From Brienomyrus brachyistius (taxonomy: Eukaryota > Chordata > Actinopteri > Osteoglossiformes > Mormyridae): 64,000 nucleotides of DNA. The notes beneath the pieces were generated by a model, which was not told where the DNA came from, did no database searches, and saw only the letters and a list, made by a program, of their open reading frames with translations. The DNA lies in the NCBI RefSeq assembly GCF_023856365.1, contig NC_064551.1:14793027-14857026 (forward strand), read 5' to 3'. Within the stretch, counting starts at the first letter, position 1, and every line of letters begins with the position of its first letter. The translations under genes and the position numbers were made by a program. Shown here in pieces: positions 1 through 10,234 of this stretch.

Positions 1-270
1 TTTCTATCACACTATCCTTATATAAGGGACTTTGGCTTGGATTTATTTTATCAGGACACTGCTGATTTAAGGACTTCAAGACACTGTAAACACAGCGGGC
101 AGTCCACAGTGCGTTTCCGCTGATATCTTTCAGGTAAGAGCAGTGCTGATAAATGCTATCAATGAGGTAATCTTTCAAATATGGCAGTTTAAAAAATCTC
201 CTGATATATCATGAACATTGGCTTATCAATAGTCTAGAATTTTGAGTATTCCACTGGGTTGTGCAAATTA

Positions 271-507
271 GGGAGCAGCGTGTGGCTCTGTGCGCTAAGC
301 CTGTGTGCCTGTAATCAGAAGGTCGCAGGTTCAAACCCCGCCTCAGACTGTGGGCCCTTGAGCAAGGCCCTTAACTCCCAGCTCCCTGGGCGCCGCTACG
401 GGTGGCAGCCCTTCGCAGACAACTTCCTCTATGAAAAAAGAGCAAGTTGTGGGAGACAATTTCCCTACAGGGACAATAAAAGTATCGATTATTATTATTA
501 TTATTAT
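271..507 (+). repeat. tRNA-derived SINE, unit 1
   Basis: The 5' head has pol III-like promoter boxes: an A-box-like stretch near 283-300 and a B box GGTTCAAACCC near 329. The body contains the motif CTTGAGCAAGGCCCTTAA seen in many fish SINEs, and the 3' tail is (ATT)n. The flanking AAATTA at 265-270 and 508-513 is a plausible target-site duplication. The short ORF across it has no coding meaning. Confidence 0.85.
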
Positions 508-513
508 AAATTA

Positions 514-2085
514 AGTATTTAATTTATAGGCAAATATTGATTTAACAAATATGTAACCTTTCTACAAAACGAACACTTGTTTGCTAGTTTGAAAATAACA
601 GAATAAACACTGAATATTTTGTCGTTTCATTTAAAGGCACCAACATTTAAACACGGTCAAATCTTTCTTATCCAGAGTTACAATAAAAGCAAATCTGCTG
701 AGGCTGCGACTCTGTTCTCAAAACTGTAAGTTCATCAGAGGTGGAGACTTCCAGTCCACAGGGCACAAATCCAGACCAAGATTTTGTTTCAACCAACCAG
801 TAGTATAAGAAGTCACATTCACAGAGCACTCAACTAATTGGTTAAAACAAAATCTTAGTCTGGAAAAAAGACATTTTGCAAGCAAATCCAAACACGAGTG
901 GACACATACACCGGTTCACCCTACGCCATTTCCACACTAATGAATTTACAGCACCACTGGGTAGGAATAAGGCTTGATGCAATAAACCATCTATAACATT
1001 ATATAACACAGATCTGCTCAAAGAGAAGAGGCGGAAAGCATCCAGGGAAATAACTTGAGTGAAGGAACCAAACTAGGCAGGGAATATTGCCCCTCCCCCT
1101 GCTTCCTGGGGGTCATAGATATGGGGGCTGAACTCATATACCTGATGTCAGGGTCATGCTGAGAAAAGTTCTGTTGGGCTAAAGAGACGGGAATATGGAG
1201 GCTCATGGACTCAGTTCTTAATTAGACTGGCCCACTGGAGTGTCCCGAGGCCCCATGTCACACAGGGTATTTATGTCCCGGCCTCACCTTCTTGCGTGCC
1301 GCAGCAAGGAACACCCTCCTGCTCACTGATGGATGTTTCCTGCGCTGAACAGGGTCATGAGCAACATCTCAGAGGCCAGCTACACACCAGCCACAAATCA
1401 AACCCAGCTACATCAAGGAGAACTGCATCTAAGTGAGACCTTGTCTATAGTTCACTTAGTGTCTGAAAAACAAAATGGCATGGAACCTTTTTAAGTTAAC
1501 AGTGAAGGACATTAAAATGCTGTATTCCTCAACCAGCCTGAATTTCTGCTCAAAGCACTGACAGCAATGAGAGTTACTATGCCTTTGCTAAATCACACTG
1601 ATGAGATAGATGCATGACATTGTACTTTTAAGCCATACAGACAATAGTCCAAATTAAGTTTCTCTCAGAAGACTTTCTCAGTAGTTTTTGATTGCACAGG
1701 CAAAATTGTCAAACACTGACACTTATTTACAAAACTGCAGATGCACAATGAAGAATTAACAACTGGGTACAAAAGAAATGCTTTAACTGTCCTGTAAAAT
1801 ATACCTCAACAGCATGCACACTTACGCGCCAACAGGCCAATCAAACCAATATTTGCACAGCTGTGAAAATGTACAAAGTGCAATCAGCAGAAGTCCTGTA
1901 CAATATTTTCATACATGGAACATGTTGGCACAGTCTAGACACACAAACCATATAAAATAAAAACAAACTAAACACAACAAATAAGGAATAAAAAAGCAAA
2001 GTATACTCGTGGTATGCTTATATTTTATACAAAAATGCTCTGAGGGCAGAACAAAACGTGATTGGTTCAGAGAGATTACCAATCA
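514..2085. other. Non-coding stretch with one small inverted repeat
   Basis: Apart from the small hairpin at 771-863 I see no gene, tRNA or recognisable transposon. The only ORFs are about 60 codons and scattered. The same holds for 20717-22288 and 41794-43365. Confidence 0.6.
771..863. repeat. Small hairpin (MITE-like) repeat, unit 1
   Basis: Imperfect inverted repeat: CCAGACCAAGATTTTGTTTC on the left pairs with the reverse complement of AAACAAAATCTTAGTCTGG on the right, with a loop of roughly 40 bases. It could be a tiny foldback transposon or a chance palindrome. Copies lie at 20974-21066 and 42051-42143. Confidence 0.5.
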
Positions 2086-2187
2086 GATTGTAGAGGGGGT
2101 GGGTCCAAGCAACTAGTGGAGCAAGGACCAAGACATCTGATTGGTCCTGCCTTGTCTAGTTGCTTGGACGCACCTCCTCCTGCAATC
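2086..2187. repeat. ~100 bp imperfect palindrome with CCAAT boxes, unit 1
   Basis: Arms at about 2086-2133 and 2140-2187 are complementary, centred on ACATCTGATT. The shared core GTCCAAGCAACTAG recurs inverted as CTAGTTGCTTGGAC. ATTGG/CCAAT pentamers sit in and beside the arms. It may be a foldback element or MITE core. Confidence 0.6.
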
Positions 2188-2189
2188 TC

Positions 2190-3215
2190 CAGTCACTGAG
2201 TTCCCCAGGAAACTGATCTTACCGACCATGTAATCAGATAGAGGCGGTTGTCTGCCTTCCTTGGGCTGTAGATTGCCTGTATTTCATTCCTTATTCTAGG
2301 AATGAACAGAGAAGACGCATATTTCTCCATCTCTAAGAATAATAATGTCCAGTCACATGCTTTAAGCACAGGTTGTCCAAAGAAATCAAGGCCTGCTCTT
2401 CTGAACTTCTGTAGAAATCCAATTGAGAAACTATTTCATGAAGACAAAGGGAAATGTGAAAAGTCTATAAGCAGTTCAATGTGTTCCTAGAAATGCAGGT
2501 ATCCCCAGGAGTAAGATATCAAACCAGATATGGACTACATTGCCTGACACGTTCAGTGACACGTCAGCATCATAACGCCTACTGAGGACAAGAATATAGA
2601 TGATAGAAATCACTGTTCACCACACTGTGTTATGCTTTGTCTGGTGTACGGTACGGCGAGTGTCGAGTCCAGCAGATATGTACTAGTGGGCGGTCACTGG
2701 AGCACTCCGTAGCGTCCGTCGAGTGTACATGCCTCCGAGCAGGGTGCTCAGCAGGAGCTCACAGCAGCAGCTTGATTTTGGGTTTCGATCAGACTCCCTG
2801 GGTAGAAAATGCTGCTAGCACACTAACAGCACATATAACCAGAGTGCAAAAGCACTCAGGGTGTGAGATGAAATTATTACTTCGGGGAACAAATTTAATA
2901 AGGTCACTTTAAAGATAAAATTACATAAAATATAATTCTGAGGCGAATGTCTATTATATCTCCATATGTGTTTGAAATTGTTAGATGCCTTTCAATAAAC
3001 CATTTCAATAAACAACCTTGTGAATGATTTAAAAGCAGCAGCATCTATCTTCATTATTTCACCAGCATAAACCTACCAGTTTTCACCTTTCATGATGCAG
3101 TATTTGGGATACGAAGGTTTTGGGGGTGTGAATGTAGTATTCTCAATCAGACTCCATTTGAAAACTGCTCTCAGGTTCAAACATGCAGCCAAAACATAAA
3201 ATAGATACATGTAAA
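2190..3215. other. Stretch without recognisable genes
   Basis: Contains ORFs of 62 and 91 codons (2302-2490, 2637-2912), preserved between units only because the units are nearly identical overall. The part around 2640-2760 is richer in CpG than its surroundings. No domain or RNA gene is recognisable. The counterparts are 22393-23410 and 43470-44495. Confidence 0.5.
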
Positions 3216-3222
3216 CAACACA

Positions 3223-3640
3223 CAGCTCTGTAAAAAATTAAGAGACCACTCTATATACTTTTTAAAATCTGCATTGTTAAATTCTGGTTTAATCCTGGTT
3301 CTGCTGGCAGAAGGCTACACTGTGAGGCAGGCTGCTTCCATGCTCATGAGTTTCTAAGACCGCAGTACACAGGTAGAGGGCAGAAGCAACCTTCTAATGC
3401 CAGAGATGACCATCAACTTATCCGTCAGTGTCTAACAAATCGGAGGATGACCTCAAGTGACCTTAAAAAAGAAATGGAAAACAGTATGAAGTGTACTGGT
3501 GGGACAGGCTCCTAGAAGCAGCGGTGAAGACCCACAAAGCAAGGAAGAAGCCCTTCATCAATGAGAAGCAGGGAAGAGCCAGGCTGGAGTTTGCAAAAAA
3601 ATGTGTATTTTACACAGGCTCATACCCATAATCTATAAAC
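3223..3640 (+). mobile_element. 5' fragment of a Tc1-like DNA transposon, unit 1
   Basis: Begins with a terminus reading CAGCTCTGTAAAAAATTAAG, the type of end carried by a common fish Tc1/mariner family. The sequence after it encodes an N-terminal transposase fragment with recognisable blocks such as RKKPFINEKQGRARLEFAKK. No catalytic DDE region or right-hand terminus follows, so the element is truncated. Unit 1 also has a small deletion near 3484 that breaks the reading frame relative to unit 2. Confidence 0.75.
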
Positions 3641-4800
3641 TGAGAAATGAGTGAAACTGAAAAATTTGATGCGGTGTGGGAAAGGGGGGCCACACTCCCC
3701 TAGGAAACTGTAAGGGGTTGCTGCAGGAGGGTAGTACTCGCTGTGGGATATCAGTCACTATTCAGGATAGACAAGATTCAGGGAAGGGGGGGGGGGCTGC
3801 TGACCGTATTTCACCAGATACACGTTCTCAATCAGGAGGGGGGAGCAATTAGTTGTACTCTGGCTTATCTTACTTGAAGTCAGTTGGATGCACAGTCAGA
3901 CGAAGTGGGTTGGTAAGTAAGTTTGTATTTATGTATGGTTCTATAACAAATAAACAGGAAAAACAAATTACCACAGTGCTTACAATGGTTATTACCACAA
4001 TACACTAACATAATGCATAATTGTACCATATCGCCTTAACATTGATAAGTTCGGCTATACCCACAACAATACATAACATTAGCAGCAATTCGTATTAGAG
4101 GGAATGATTGGACGGGAAATAAACGCAAATATCTTTCCGAGGTATACAACGGAACACTCGTCAGCGATAATTATAACAGTACGCAAGCTAGGTCACGTTA
4201 ACCTAGCCGCGCAGTTAAGTAAACCGAATTAGTACAGCGTCACTTATCACTTATAGTCAATAAACTTAGTACTTACATTCGTCAGTGACGCATACATAAA
4301 AAACCAGGGACTCCATTTACTGCCAGGAACAACTAAACTAACTACACATAAACTGCAGCTCGCCGACGTGCTGCCTATTCCTTCAGGCTCTCCCGCGCGC
4401 TCTCGTCACGTGTGCACCCACAGACCTTTGCACGCAGCAGTGTTCCTTAAAGCTACACGAGCCTTTCTAATATGCGGTCTGTTTCCAGAGATGTATATAA
4501 AATATGTATACATAATAAATGTATATAAAATGTATATCGTATATGGAGTGTATATAGTAGGGATTAGCATTATACTACTGTAATCCTCTACGCTCATTTT
4601 CTCAGCAGTGCGTTTAGTTATGCCTTACTCTGTGACATATTACAGAAAGACTGGAAGTTCCATACATTCTAATTGGCTTTATTCCTCTGTTCCTGTTTAT
4701 CTAATTAAGGTAAATATGGAAATTCATACATTATATGCTGCAAAATATGAGCTGAATAAAGCATATAAAAAATGCAGAGAATTTAAAAAAATGGAACCAC
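3641..4800. other. AT-rich stretch upstream of the minisatellite ORF
   Basis: Contains G-runs near 3786, tandem TATA-type words around 4490-4560 and scattered ORFs of about 70 codons. No recognisable gene. A CpG-richer patch lies near 4355-4450. The counterparts are 23831-24998 and 44921-46080. Confidence 0.5.
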
Positions 4801-4803
4801 TGA

Positions 4804-4884
4804 CCAATCATGGCACCTACATTTGAATTCTAGAACACAATGTTACCGTGACAACTCTGATGTCATCATTCTGAAGGTATAAAT
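4804..4884 (+). promoter_or_regulatory. Candidate core promoter of the minisatellite ORF, unit 1
   Basis: Three elements occur in a plausible order: a CCAAT box (ACCAATCA, about 4803-4810), a CRE/AP-1-like TGATGTCATC (about 4859-4868) and a TATA box TATAAAT (4878-4884). A start site about 25-30 bases after TATA would give a 5' leader of roughly 40 bases before the ATG at 4947. Each motif alone is weak; the spacing is what makes it notable. Confidence 0.45.
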
Positions 4885-4946
4885 TGTGCTGTAGGCACCA
4901 GTACCACTTCAAAACAAATCTGATTTCGAACGAGACGCATCTCAAA

Positions 4947-5648
4947 ATGACTTGGCTTTCTCTGAAGTGCTTTAGGCCGCCAGCGGTACCAAACAATGCT
5001 GGGGAGGCTATAGAAAGGAAGGAAAAAGGAAGAAAGAAAAAGAAATCCTGGCTGAAGAAGTTTTTTGAAAAAAAAATTAAAGGAAAAAAGGCAATGGTGG
5101 TGGAGAGCCAGGCAATGGAGGAGGTGGTGGTGGAGAGCCAGGCAATGGAGGAGGTGGTGGTGGAGAGCCAGGCAATGGAGGAGGTGGTGGTGGAGAGCCA
5201 GGCAATGGAGGAGGTGGTGGTGGAGAGCCAGGCAGTGGAGGAGGTGGTGGTGGAGAGCCAGGCAGTGGAGGAGGTGGTGCTGGAGAGCCAGGCAGTGGAG
5301 GAGGTGGTGCTGGAGAGCCAGGCAGTGGAGGAGGTGGTGCTGGAGAGCCAGGCAGTGGAGGAGGTGGTGCTGGAGAGCCAGGCAATGGAGGAGGTGGAGA
5401 GCCAGGCAATGGAGGAGGTGGAGGAAAAGTGCAAGGCAATGGAGGAAAAGTGCAAGGAAATGGAGGAAAAGTGCAAGGCAATGGAGGAGGAGTGCAAGGA
5501 TTGGTGGAGGAGTGCAAGGATTTGTGAAGGAAAGAAAGGCAATGGTGAAGGAAAGAAAGGCAATGGTGAAGGAAAGAAAGGCAATGGTGAAGGAAAGAAA
5601 AGCAATGGTGAAGGAAAAAGGCAATGGTGGAGGAGAGTATGGCAATGA
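4947..5648 (+). CDS. Candidate intronless gene with coding-length minisatellite, unit 1 (233 aa)
   Basis: No family is recognised. The first ATG at 4947 has A at -3 and lies about 63 bases after the TATA box. Residues 1-48 are unique: a short hydrophobic start (MTWLSLKCFRPP), then a lysine-rich block (KGRKKKKSWLKKFFEKK). From residue about 49 the protein is repeats: 10-residue units VVVESQAMEE (M/V and V/L variants), then heptads of the KCKAMEE type, then a short Gly/Lys-rich tail. The middle could form a charged coiled coil. An AATAAA at 5761 follows. Relative to unit 2 the tail is read in a shifted frame after the CKDWW segment and stops early. The repeat block is open in all six frames, so an open frame is not evidence of coding by itself. 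It could instead be a transcribed or purely structural minisatellite. Confidence 0.4.
   Translation: MTWLSLKCFRPPAVPNNAGEAIERKEKGRKKKKSWLKKFFEKKIKGKKAMVVESQAMEEVVVESQAMEEVVVESQAMEEVVVESQAMEEVVVESQAVEEVVVESQAVEEVVLESQAVEEVVLESQAVEEVVLESQAVEEVVLESQAMEEVESQAMEEVEEKCKAMEEKCKEMEEKCKAMEEECKDWWRSARICEGKKGNGEGKKGNGEGKKGNGEGKKSNGEGKRQWWRRVWQ
5093..5640 (+). repeat. Composite minisatellite, unit 1
   Basis: A 30-bp unit (core GGAGAGCCAGGCAATGGAGG) comes first, with 11 occurrences of the GAGAGCCAGG core counted by eye. It is followed by a few 21-bp units (core GGAAAAGTGCAAGGCAATGG) and then a 21-bp unit GAAAGAAAGGCAATGGTGAAG. All share the core GCAATGG, so the three classes probably derive from one ancestral repeat. 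The strand is strongly purine-rich. It lies inside the candidate gene at 4947. Confidence 0.95.
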
Positions 5649-5760
5649 TGGAGTACAAGGCAAGGGAGATGATGCAAGATGAGGAAGCCAGTAGTGGATG
5701 AGACTGAACAGAACATTGACTATCAGTACTAAAATATGTAAATACTTGTAAATACTTGTA

Positions 5761-5800
5761 AATAAAGCATTAAAAATGAAGACTGTTGTGAAGGTGTTTT
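5761..5800 (+). terminator. Poly(A) signal and GT-rich element, unit 1
   Basis: AATAAA at 5761-5766 is followed by GACTGTTGTGAAGGTGTTTT at 5781-5800, the order and spacing of a vertebrate cleavage/polyadenylation site. It closes the candidate transcription unit that starts at the TATA box at 4878. Copies are at 26311 and 47041. Confidence 0.5.
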
Positions 5801-5848
5801 CAATTGAATGTGAGTATGATAAATGTCAGGAATATTCCAAATGTGTAT

Positions 5849-7955
5849 TACACGTGTTGCCGATAGGGGCCATATGGTTTGGGTGATAAGGTTTGCCTTT
5901 AAACTTTAATAATGAAAATATATTACATGTATTTGTTGCATTTTTAATTACGTTAAGGAATAAAACATAACGGAATGAAGGTAAGATACGTCCAGCGGGG
6001 ACCCGTCCGGCCGCAGCCATGTATTGTTAGGACTAGGCACAAGCGCCACGGCGTATTTTAAAAGCACCAAAATGTTTTGAAGAACTTTAGCGTTATTTTA
6101 AAAGCAGCAGGCGGAATTTAAACGAGTACAAACATGCCCGAAAGAAGCACAGGAGCAAATGCTGAGTTTAAACAAGCACAAGCGAAACCAACAGAGCACT
6201 TTTTTTTTTTTAAAAAAAAGCACAAACTTATTTAATCAACATGCTTAAAGAATTAGAAGAAACTTTAGCGGTATTTACCAGTGTTAGGTTGAAGAAAGCA
6301 TTTAAATAGCAAACTTAGAAGAAATGGGCCAAAAGGCGAAATGAGTCCCAGAGCTCGGCCATAATCGGCAGGTCTATTTGAACAACGCGGTCCGAAATGA
6401 TAAACCGAAGTGGCCAGCCCGTTTCAAAATGGCGACACCAGCGGAGCGCCTGTTATTTCAAATAAACGTTATGGTTATAGGGGTTTAAGTAATGAAGCAC
6501 TTTTCTGCCAATGTGAATAATAAAGTAAAACGCTCGAAGCATTTTAACAAGAATCAAGGAATAACGCGGTTAATTCTTGATTAAATTAGCGAATGCGCTC
6601 TCCGCTGGCTCGCTCTCATGTAGCGCATGCGCATAGACCCACAGAGTTCTCTTTAAAGAGCCGACTCTCTTGCGTCAATTTATTTAAATTAACAGGGCTA
6701 TTCCTTGATTCTTTTTTAAAATAACGCAAAAGTTTCTCAAACATTTCGGTGCTTTCTTGTGGTGCCCAAAGCACAGAATACCCACAGTGCTCTGACTATG
6801 CTGCCTCCTGGTAAGGGCAGAAGGAACCCCTAATGTTCCTTCTGTAACGTGGCTAAGTTTGAACCCTCCCCGCAAAGGGACAATAAAGAGGCATGCAAAT
6901 AAAACCCAATTCACTTTATTACAAATATCTAAAAACAATTAGAAGAAGGAGGCTGCTGGGGGGGGGGGGCTGACTATCCTCCAGATAGTAAGGTCAGATC
7001 GGCACCCGCAGCTCTCAGCTCAGGAGGCCCCTGGTGACAAAGAGGGCAAAACCACACAGCATGCAACACGACACACTACACACAACAGTACAGTGTCCGC
7101 TCAGTGTGGCACCCCAACAGCAGAGAGCAAAAGCCTGTGCAGATACGGCCTTGTACAGAAAGATGCCATGTACAAACATAAGGGGAGTGTAGTGGCCAAT
7201 GTCCACCGTCCAAAATACAATATTAAAATTACACTTACAACTTAGCCCATAGCAACAACCAGGGCACTAATAAAAGAAAACCAAAAGACTATCAAAAGCC
7301 TAAAACAGCAGCTAGTCTGGTCCTTTGCAGGACGAGAAGCATTCCAATGCTACAGGTACAAAGAAACAATCAACAAAGAAACATAGACCCTTTTAAATCC
7401 CACAGTATAACCCAAGTTACCAGAGCCTCAATGTCTGTAGCCCAGCAGCCTGTAGGGGATCACGTCAAATGATAAAATTCCAAACAGTCACCTCCACGTC
7501 CTCCATGAAGAGTTACATGCTGCTAGCAGTCACCCAAACCCTCAAACAAACCCTCTCCTCCTTTCCTTACCCACAGGGAAGAAGAACCCACCCCATGACC
7601 AGTTGTAAAACACAGCAGCAAGAGAATGAGATTCCATCTTGGCAGCCTTTTATAACTTCCTGGTAGGTCATATGATCTGGCTCAAGTGGTTGCCAATATA
7701 GTGTAATTACCAGTGCCATGCAACTACTCCAACCAGCCCGTGCCTACTCCTAACAACCCGTGCCTGCGGCCGGACGGGCCCCGCTAGATGTGTATGCGCT
7801 AGCTTGCCTTCATCCTGCCATATGCTTTATTATTCCTTAAAAACGTAATTAAAAATAACACAAATAAAAACATGTAATGTATTTTTATTCTATTAAAGTT
7901 TAACGGCAACCCTTGTCACCCAAACCATATGGCCCCCTATCGGCAATGTGTGGTA
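5849..7955. mobile_element. 2.1 kb element with ~200 bp terminal inverted repeats, unit 1
   Basis: The left end (about 5849-6050) and the reverse complement of the right end (about 7740-7955) match over some 200 bases. Shared words include TTGCCGATAGGGG, CCATATGGTTTGGGTGA, TTTTTAATTACGTT and CCCGTCCGGCCGCAG. Outer ends are TACACGTGTTGCCG and, inverted, TACCACACATTGCCG, flanked on both sides by TAT, a possible 3-bp target duplication. No transposase is recognisable inside, so it looks non-autonomous. I cannot assign a superfamily. Confidence 0.7.
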
Positions 7956-8092
7956 TATGGAGATAACCCCTCGACCAATCAGAATAAGGGATACGCTCCC
8001 CCTCCCGCTTATGATGTCATAAGCGGAGCCAAATTTAAGCTCCGCCCAATGTACCACAGACTATTTTTCTAAGTACAAATTATTTGAAAATA

Positions 8093-8454
8093 CCATCCAT
8101 CCATCCATCCATTTTCCAAACCGCTTATCCTATTGGGTCGCGGGGGGTCCGGAGCCTATCCCGGAATCAATGGGCACAAGGCAGGGAACAACCCAGGATG
8201 GGGGGCCAGCCCATCGCAGGGCACACTCACACACCATTCACTCACACATGCACACCTACGGGCAATCCAGCAACTCCAATTAGCCTCAGCATGTTTTTGG
8301 ACTGTGGGGGGAAACCGGAGTACCCGGAGGAAACCCCACGACGACACGGGGAGAACATGCAAACTCCGCACACATGTGACCCAGGCGGAGACTCGAACCC
8401 GGGTCCCAGAGGTGTGAGGCGACAGTGCTAACCACTGCACCACCATGCCGCCCC
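8093..8454 (-). repeat. Full-length (ATGG)n-tailed SINE, unit 1
   Basis: On the minus strand it runs from a tRNA-like head (GGGGCGGCATGGTGGTGCAG; B box GGGTTCGAGTCTCC) through the conserved body to GGATAAGCGGTTTGGAAAAT and an (ATGG)n tail. It is flanked by perfect 12-bp direct repeats TATTTGAAAATA (8081-8092 and 8455-8466). Unit 2 has the empty site at 28641-28652, so this insertion is younger than the A/B split. Confidence 0.93.
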
Positions 8455-8466
8455 TATTTGAAAATA

Positions 8467-9598
8467 GGATTATAATAATTTAAAAATACATTATAACATG
8501 TCACAATTACAAACTATTATTAAACTGTAATAAACCAAATCGTGCTAAATACTATTTTTAAGTAAAATAATCTTTGTAATTTAAAAACACATATATACAC
8601 AATAATTCAAATAAGTGCTAAGTACAACCTATGTTTAAATAAACTGCAATAAATCAATTTGTGAAATCGTCCAGCTGCCGTGAAGCAGTAGTGAGCGGAA
8701 ATGATACTTATCTGCTCATGCACAGTCCAGTTCGGGTTTCCGGTCTAAACTGGGTCGTGACGTGTGCAAACGAAGGCATAACAGTGAGGCATGTGTAAGC
8801 TGTCAGTAAAGTAAAACCTGCCCGTAAATTAAAGATTGTATTAACTATGATTCATTTGCTCTTTATTTAACGTTATTAAGAAACCCAACAGGAATGGAAT
8901 ATGACAGAATATGATAAGGTTATGGCCACCTCCCCAAAGACAGTCGGCCACAAATTACTTAGAAGTAAGTCAGTTACTACTTTTATCTTTTATGTACTTT
9001 TATGATCCCCTTTTATCCAGTATGTAACAGTCACTGGGCTGCATAGAAGGATTCAGTGACCCATGTTCGCTGCCGTTTCAACTGAATATCAGAACATCTT
9101 CCAGCAATTCGTCAGCTTCTCGACTTCATAGTCTTTCGAAATTGTTGTATAATTCCAAGAAATGTGTAAAGCTTCTGAAAAACCCTATTACCTACCTGAG
9201 TGTGTAATGACCCTCTGTCCCCTTTCCTTGATGGAATGGTACTCTCCCTGTAAGTCAATAGGAGCAGTCTAAAGCCTGCATACTGTTATTGCTCAAGGCC
9301 ACATCATTTGCTCCAAAACCGAATAACCTAAGGAGATAATCCTGCCTGCAGAAGGATGTGATCTTAGCCACAGCTCATTAGATGAGGAGAACCCCATTAA
9401 GATTCGGTGCCCTGTTCCAATGTGTGCTGTAAAGAACTTAGTCTGAAAGTCATATCACCGTGGATAGGTAACTATAGGAATGCACTTTCCTTATGCTACT
9501 AGTAGCCTAGAAATAAGAAGATCTGTCAGAATTTGATGAACTTGTCTTCAAAGTTGAGTCATCAGTCCTAACTATGTTTGTTAACACATCAATGATGT
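8467..9598. other. AT-rich stretch without recognisable genes
   Basis: No ORF of interest, RNA gene or transposon terminus is apparent. The counterparts are 28653-29904 (which holds a private SINE) and 49752-50883. Confidence 0.5.
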
Positions 9599-9669
9599 GT
9601 TAATGATGTGGTCTGAAATGGACTCGACATTGGAGACCGTGAATGATGTGGTCTGAAATGGACTCGACC
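9599..9669. repeat. 40-bp tandem repeat, about two copies, unit 1
   Basis: The unit is AATGATGTGGTCTGAAATGG followed by ACTCGACATTGGAGACCGTG. Units 1 and 3 (50884-50954) have about two copies; unit 2 has three. Confidence 0.85.
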
Positions 9670-10234
9670 GCATGGCCTCCACAGTCACATAAATAAGCAG
9701 AAAATCAGCCACCACTATTCCAGCACCCTCAAAATATTCCCACTTTGGTTAACAAAACATCGAAATGCCCTGAGAGAAATGCTGGTGTCAGAGGTTAGGT
9801 AGGGATGGAGACAGAGCGTGGAGTCGGTGTACAGCAGAGATAAAATGCGGGTTAAATGTTCTTTCCACACGGCTTCGAAAAGGTGAAAATCTATCACCTG
9901 CCATTTTTACATTGCCTTTGTTTCCAGCTTCAGTTGACTCATTTACCATAATACCAGCAGTTTGTCTACTTTCAGCTTTACCGAGAGTTATTTTAATGAT
10001 GTTTTTCCGAAGAGGAACTTTCCTGAACCTTGGTAATAAGCCAAACATTTGCCGGGGAGCACAATAGAAGCAGCTTATTACAGTTTAGGACATGGTGTCC
10101 TGAACATTTCTGTTAACCGAATAGAGCGAGTTAGAGGACAACCTTTAAACAGCCACCATTATTCTCGCTCAGTGGCCATCCTGCTGGGAAGCCGAGCAGC
10201 TTCCTGTCTTCTGGCCCCAGTATGCTAATGAGAG

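Noticed and set aside
271..345. Possible tRNA gene
   Set aside because: It has A/B-box-like words but no consistent cloverleaf, and it is continuous with a SINE body and (ATT)n tail.
3786..3800. G-runs (also 6960, 23986, 45070, 48244) as quadruplex signals
   Set aside because: They are single homopolymer runs that vary in length between units; no repeated spaced G-tracts.
5093..5640. CRISPR-like direct repeats
   Set aside because: Repeats are contiguous with no unique spacers and the genome is eukaryotic; this is a minisatellite.
4866..5716. Long minus-strand ORFs (193-299 codons; up to 400 in unit 2) across the minisatellite
   Set aside because: They are mirror images of a stop-free purine-rich repeat. 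They lack promoter or poly(A) context on that strand and encode only low-complexity Leu/His/Pro or Ser/Ala runs.
8006..8025. Short palindrome CGCTTATGATGTCATAAGCG with a CRE-like centre
   Set aside because: Present in all units but isolated, with no gene start nearby; too short to call regulatory.
8156..8446. 96-codon minus-strand and overlapping plus-strand ORFs at 8084-8446
   Set aside because: They are translations of the SINE and recur wherever it inserts.
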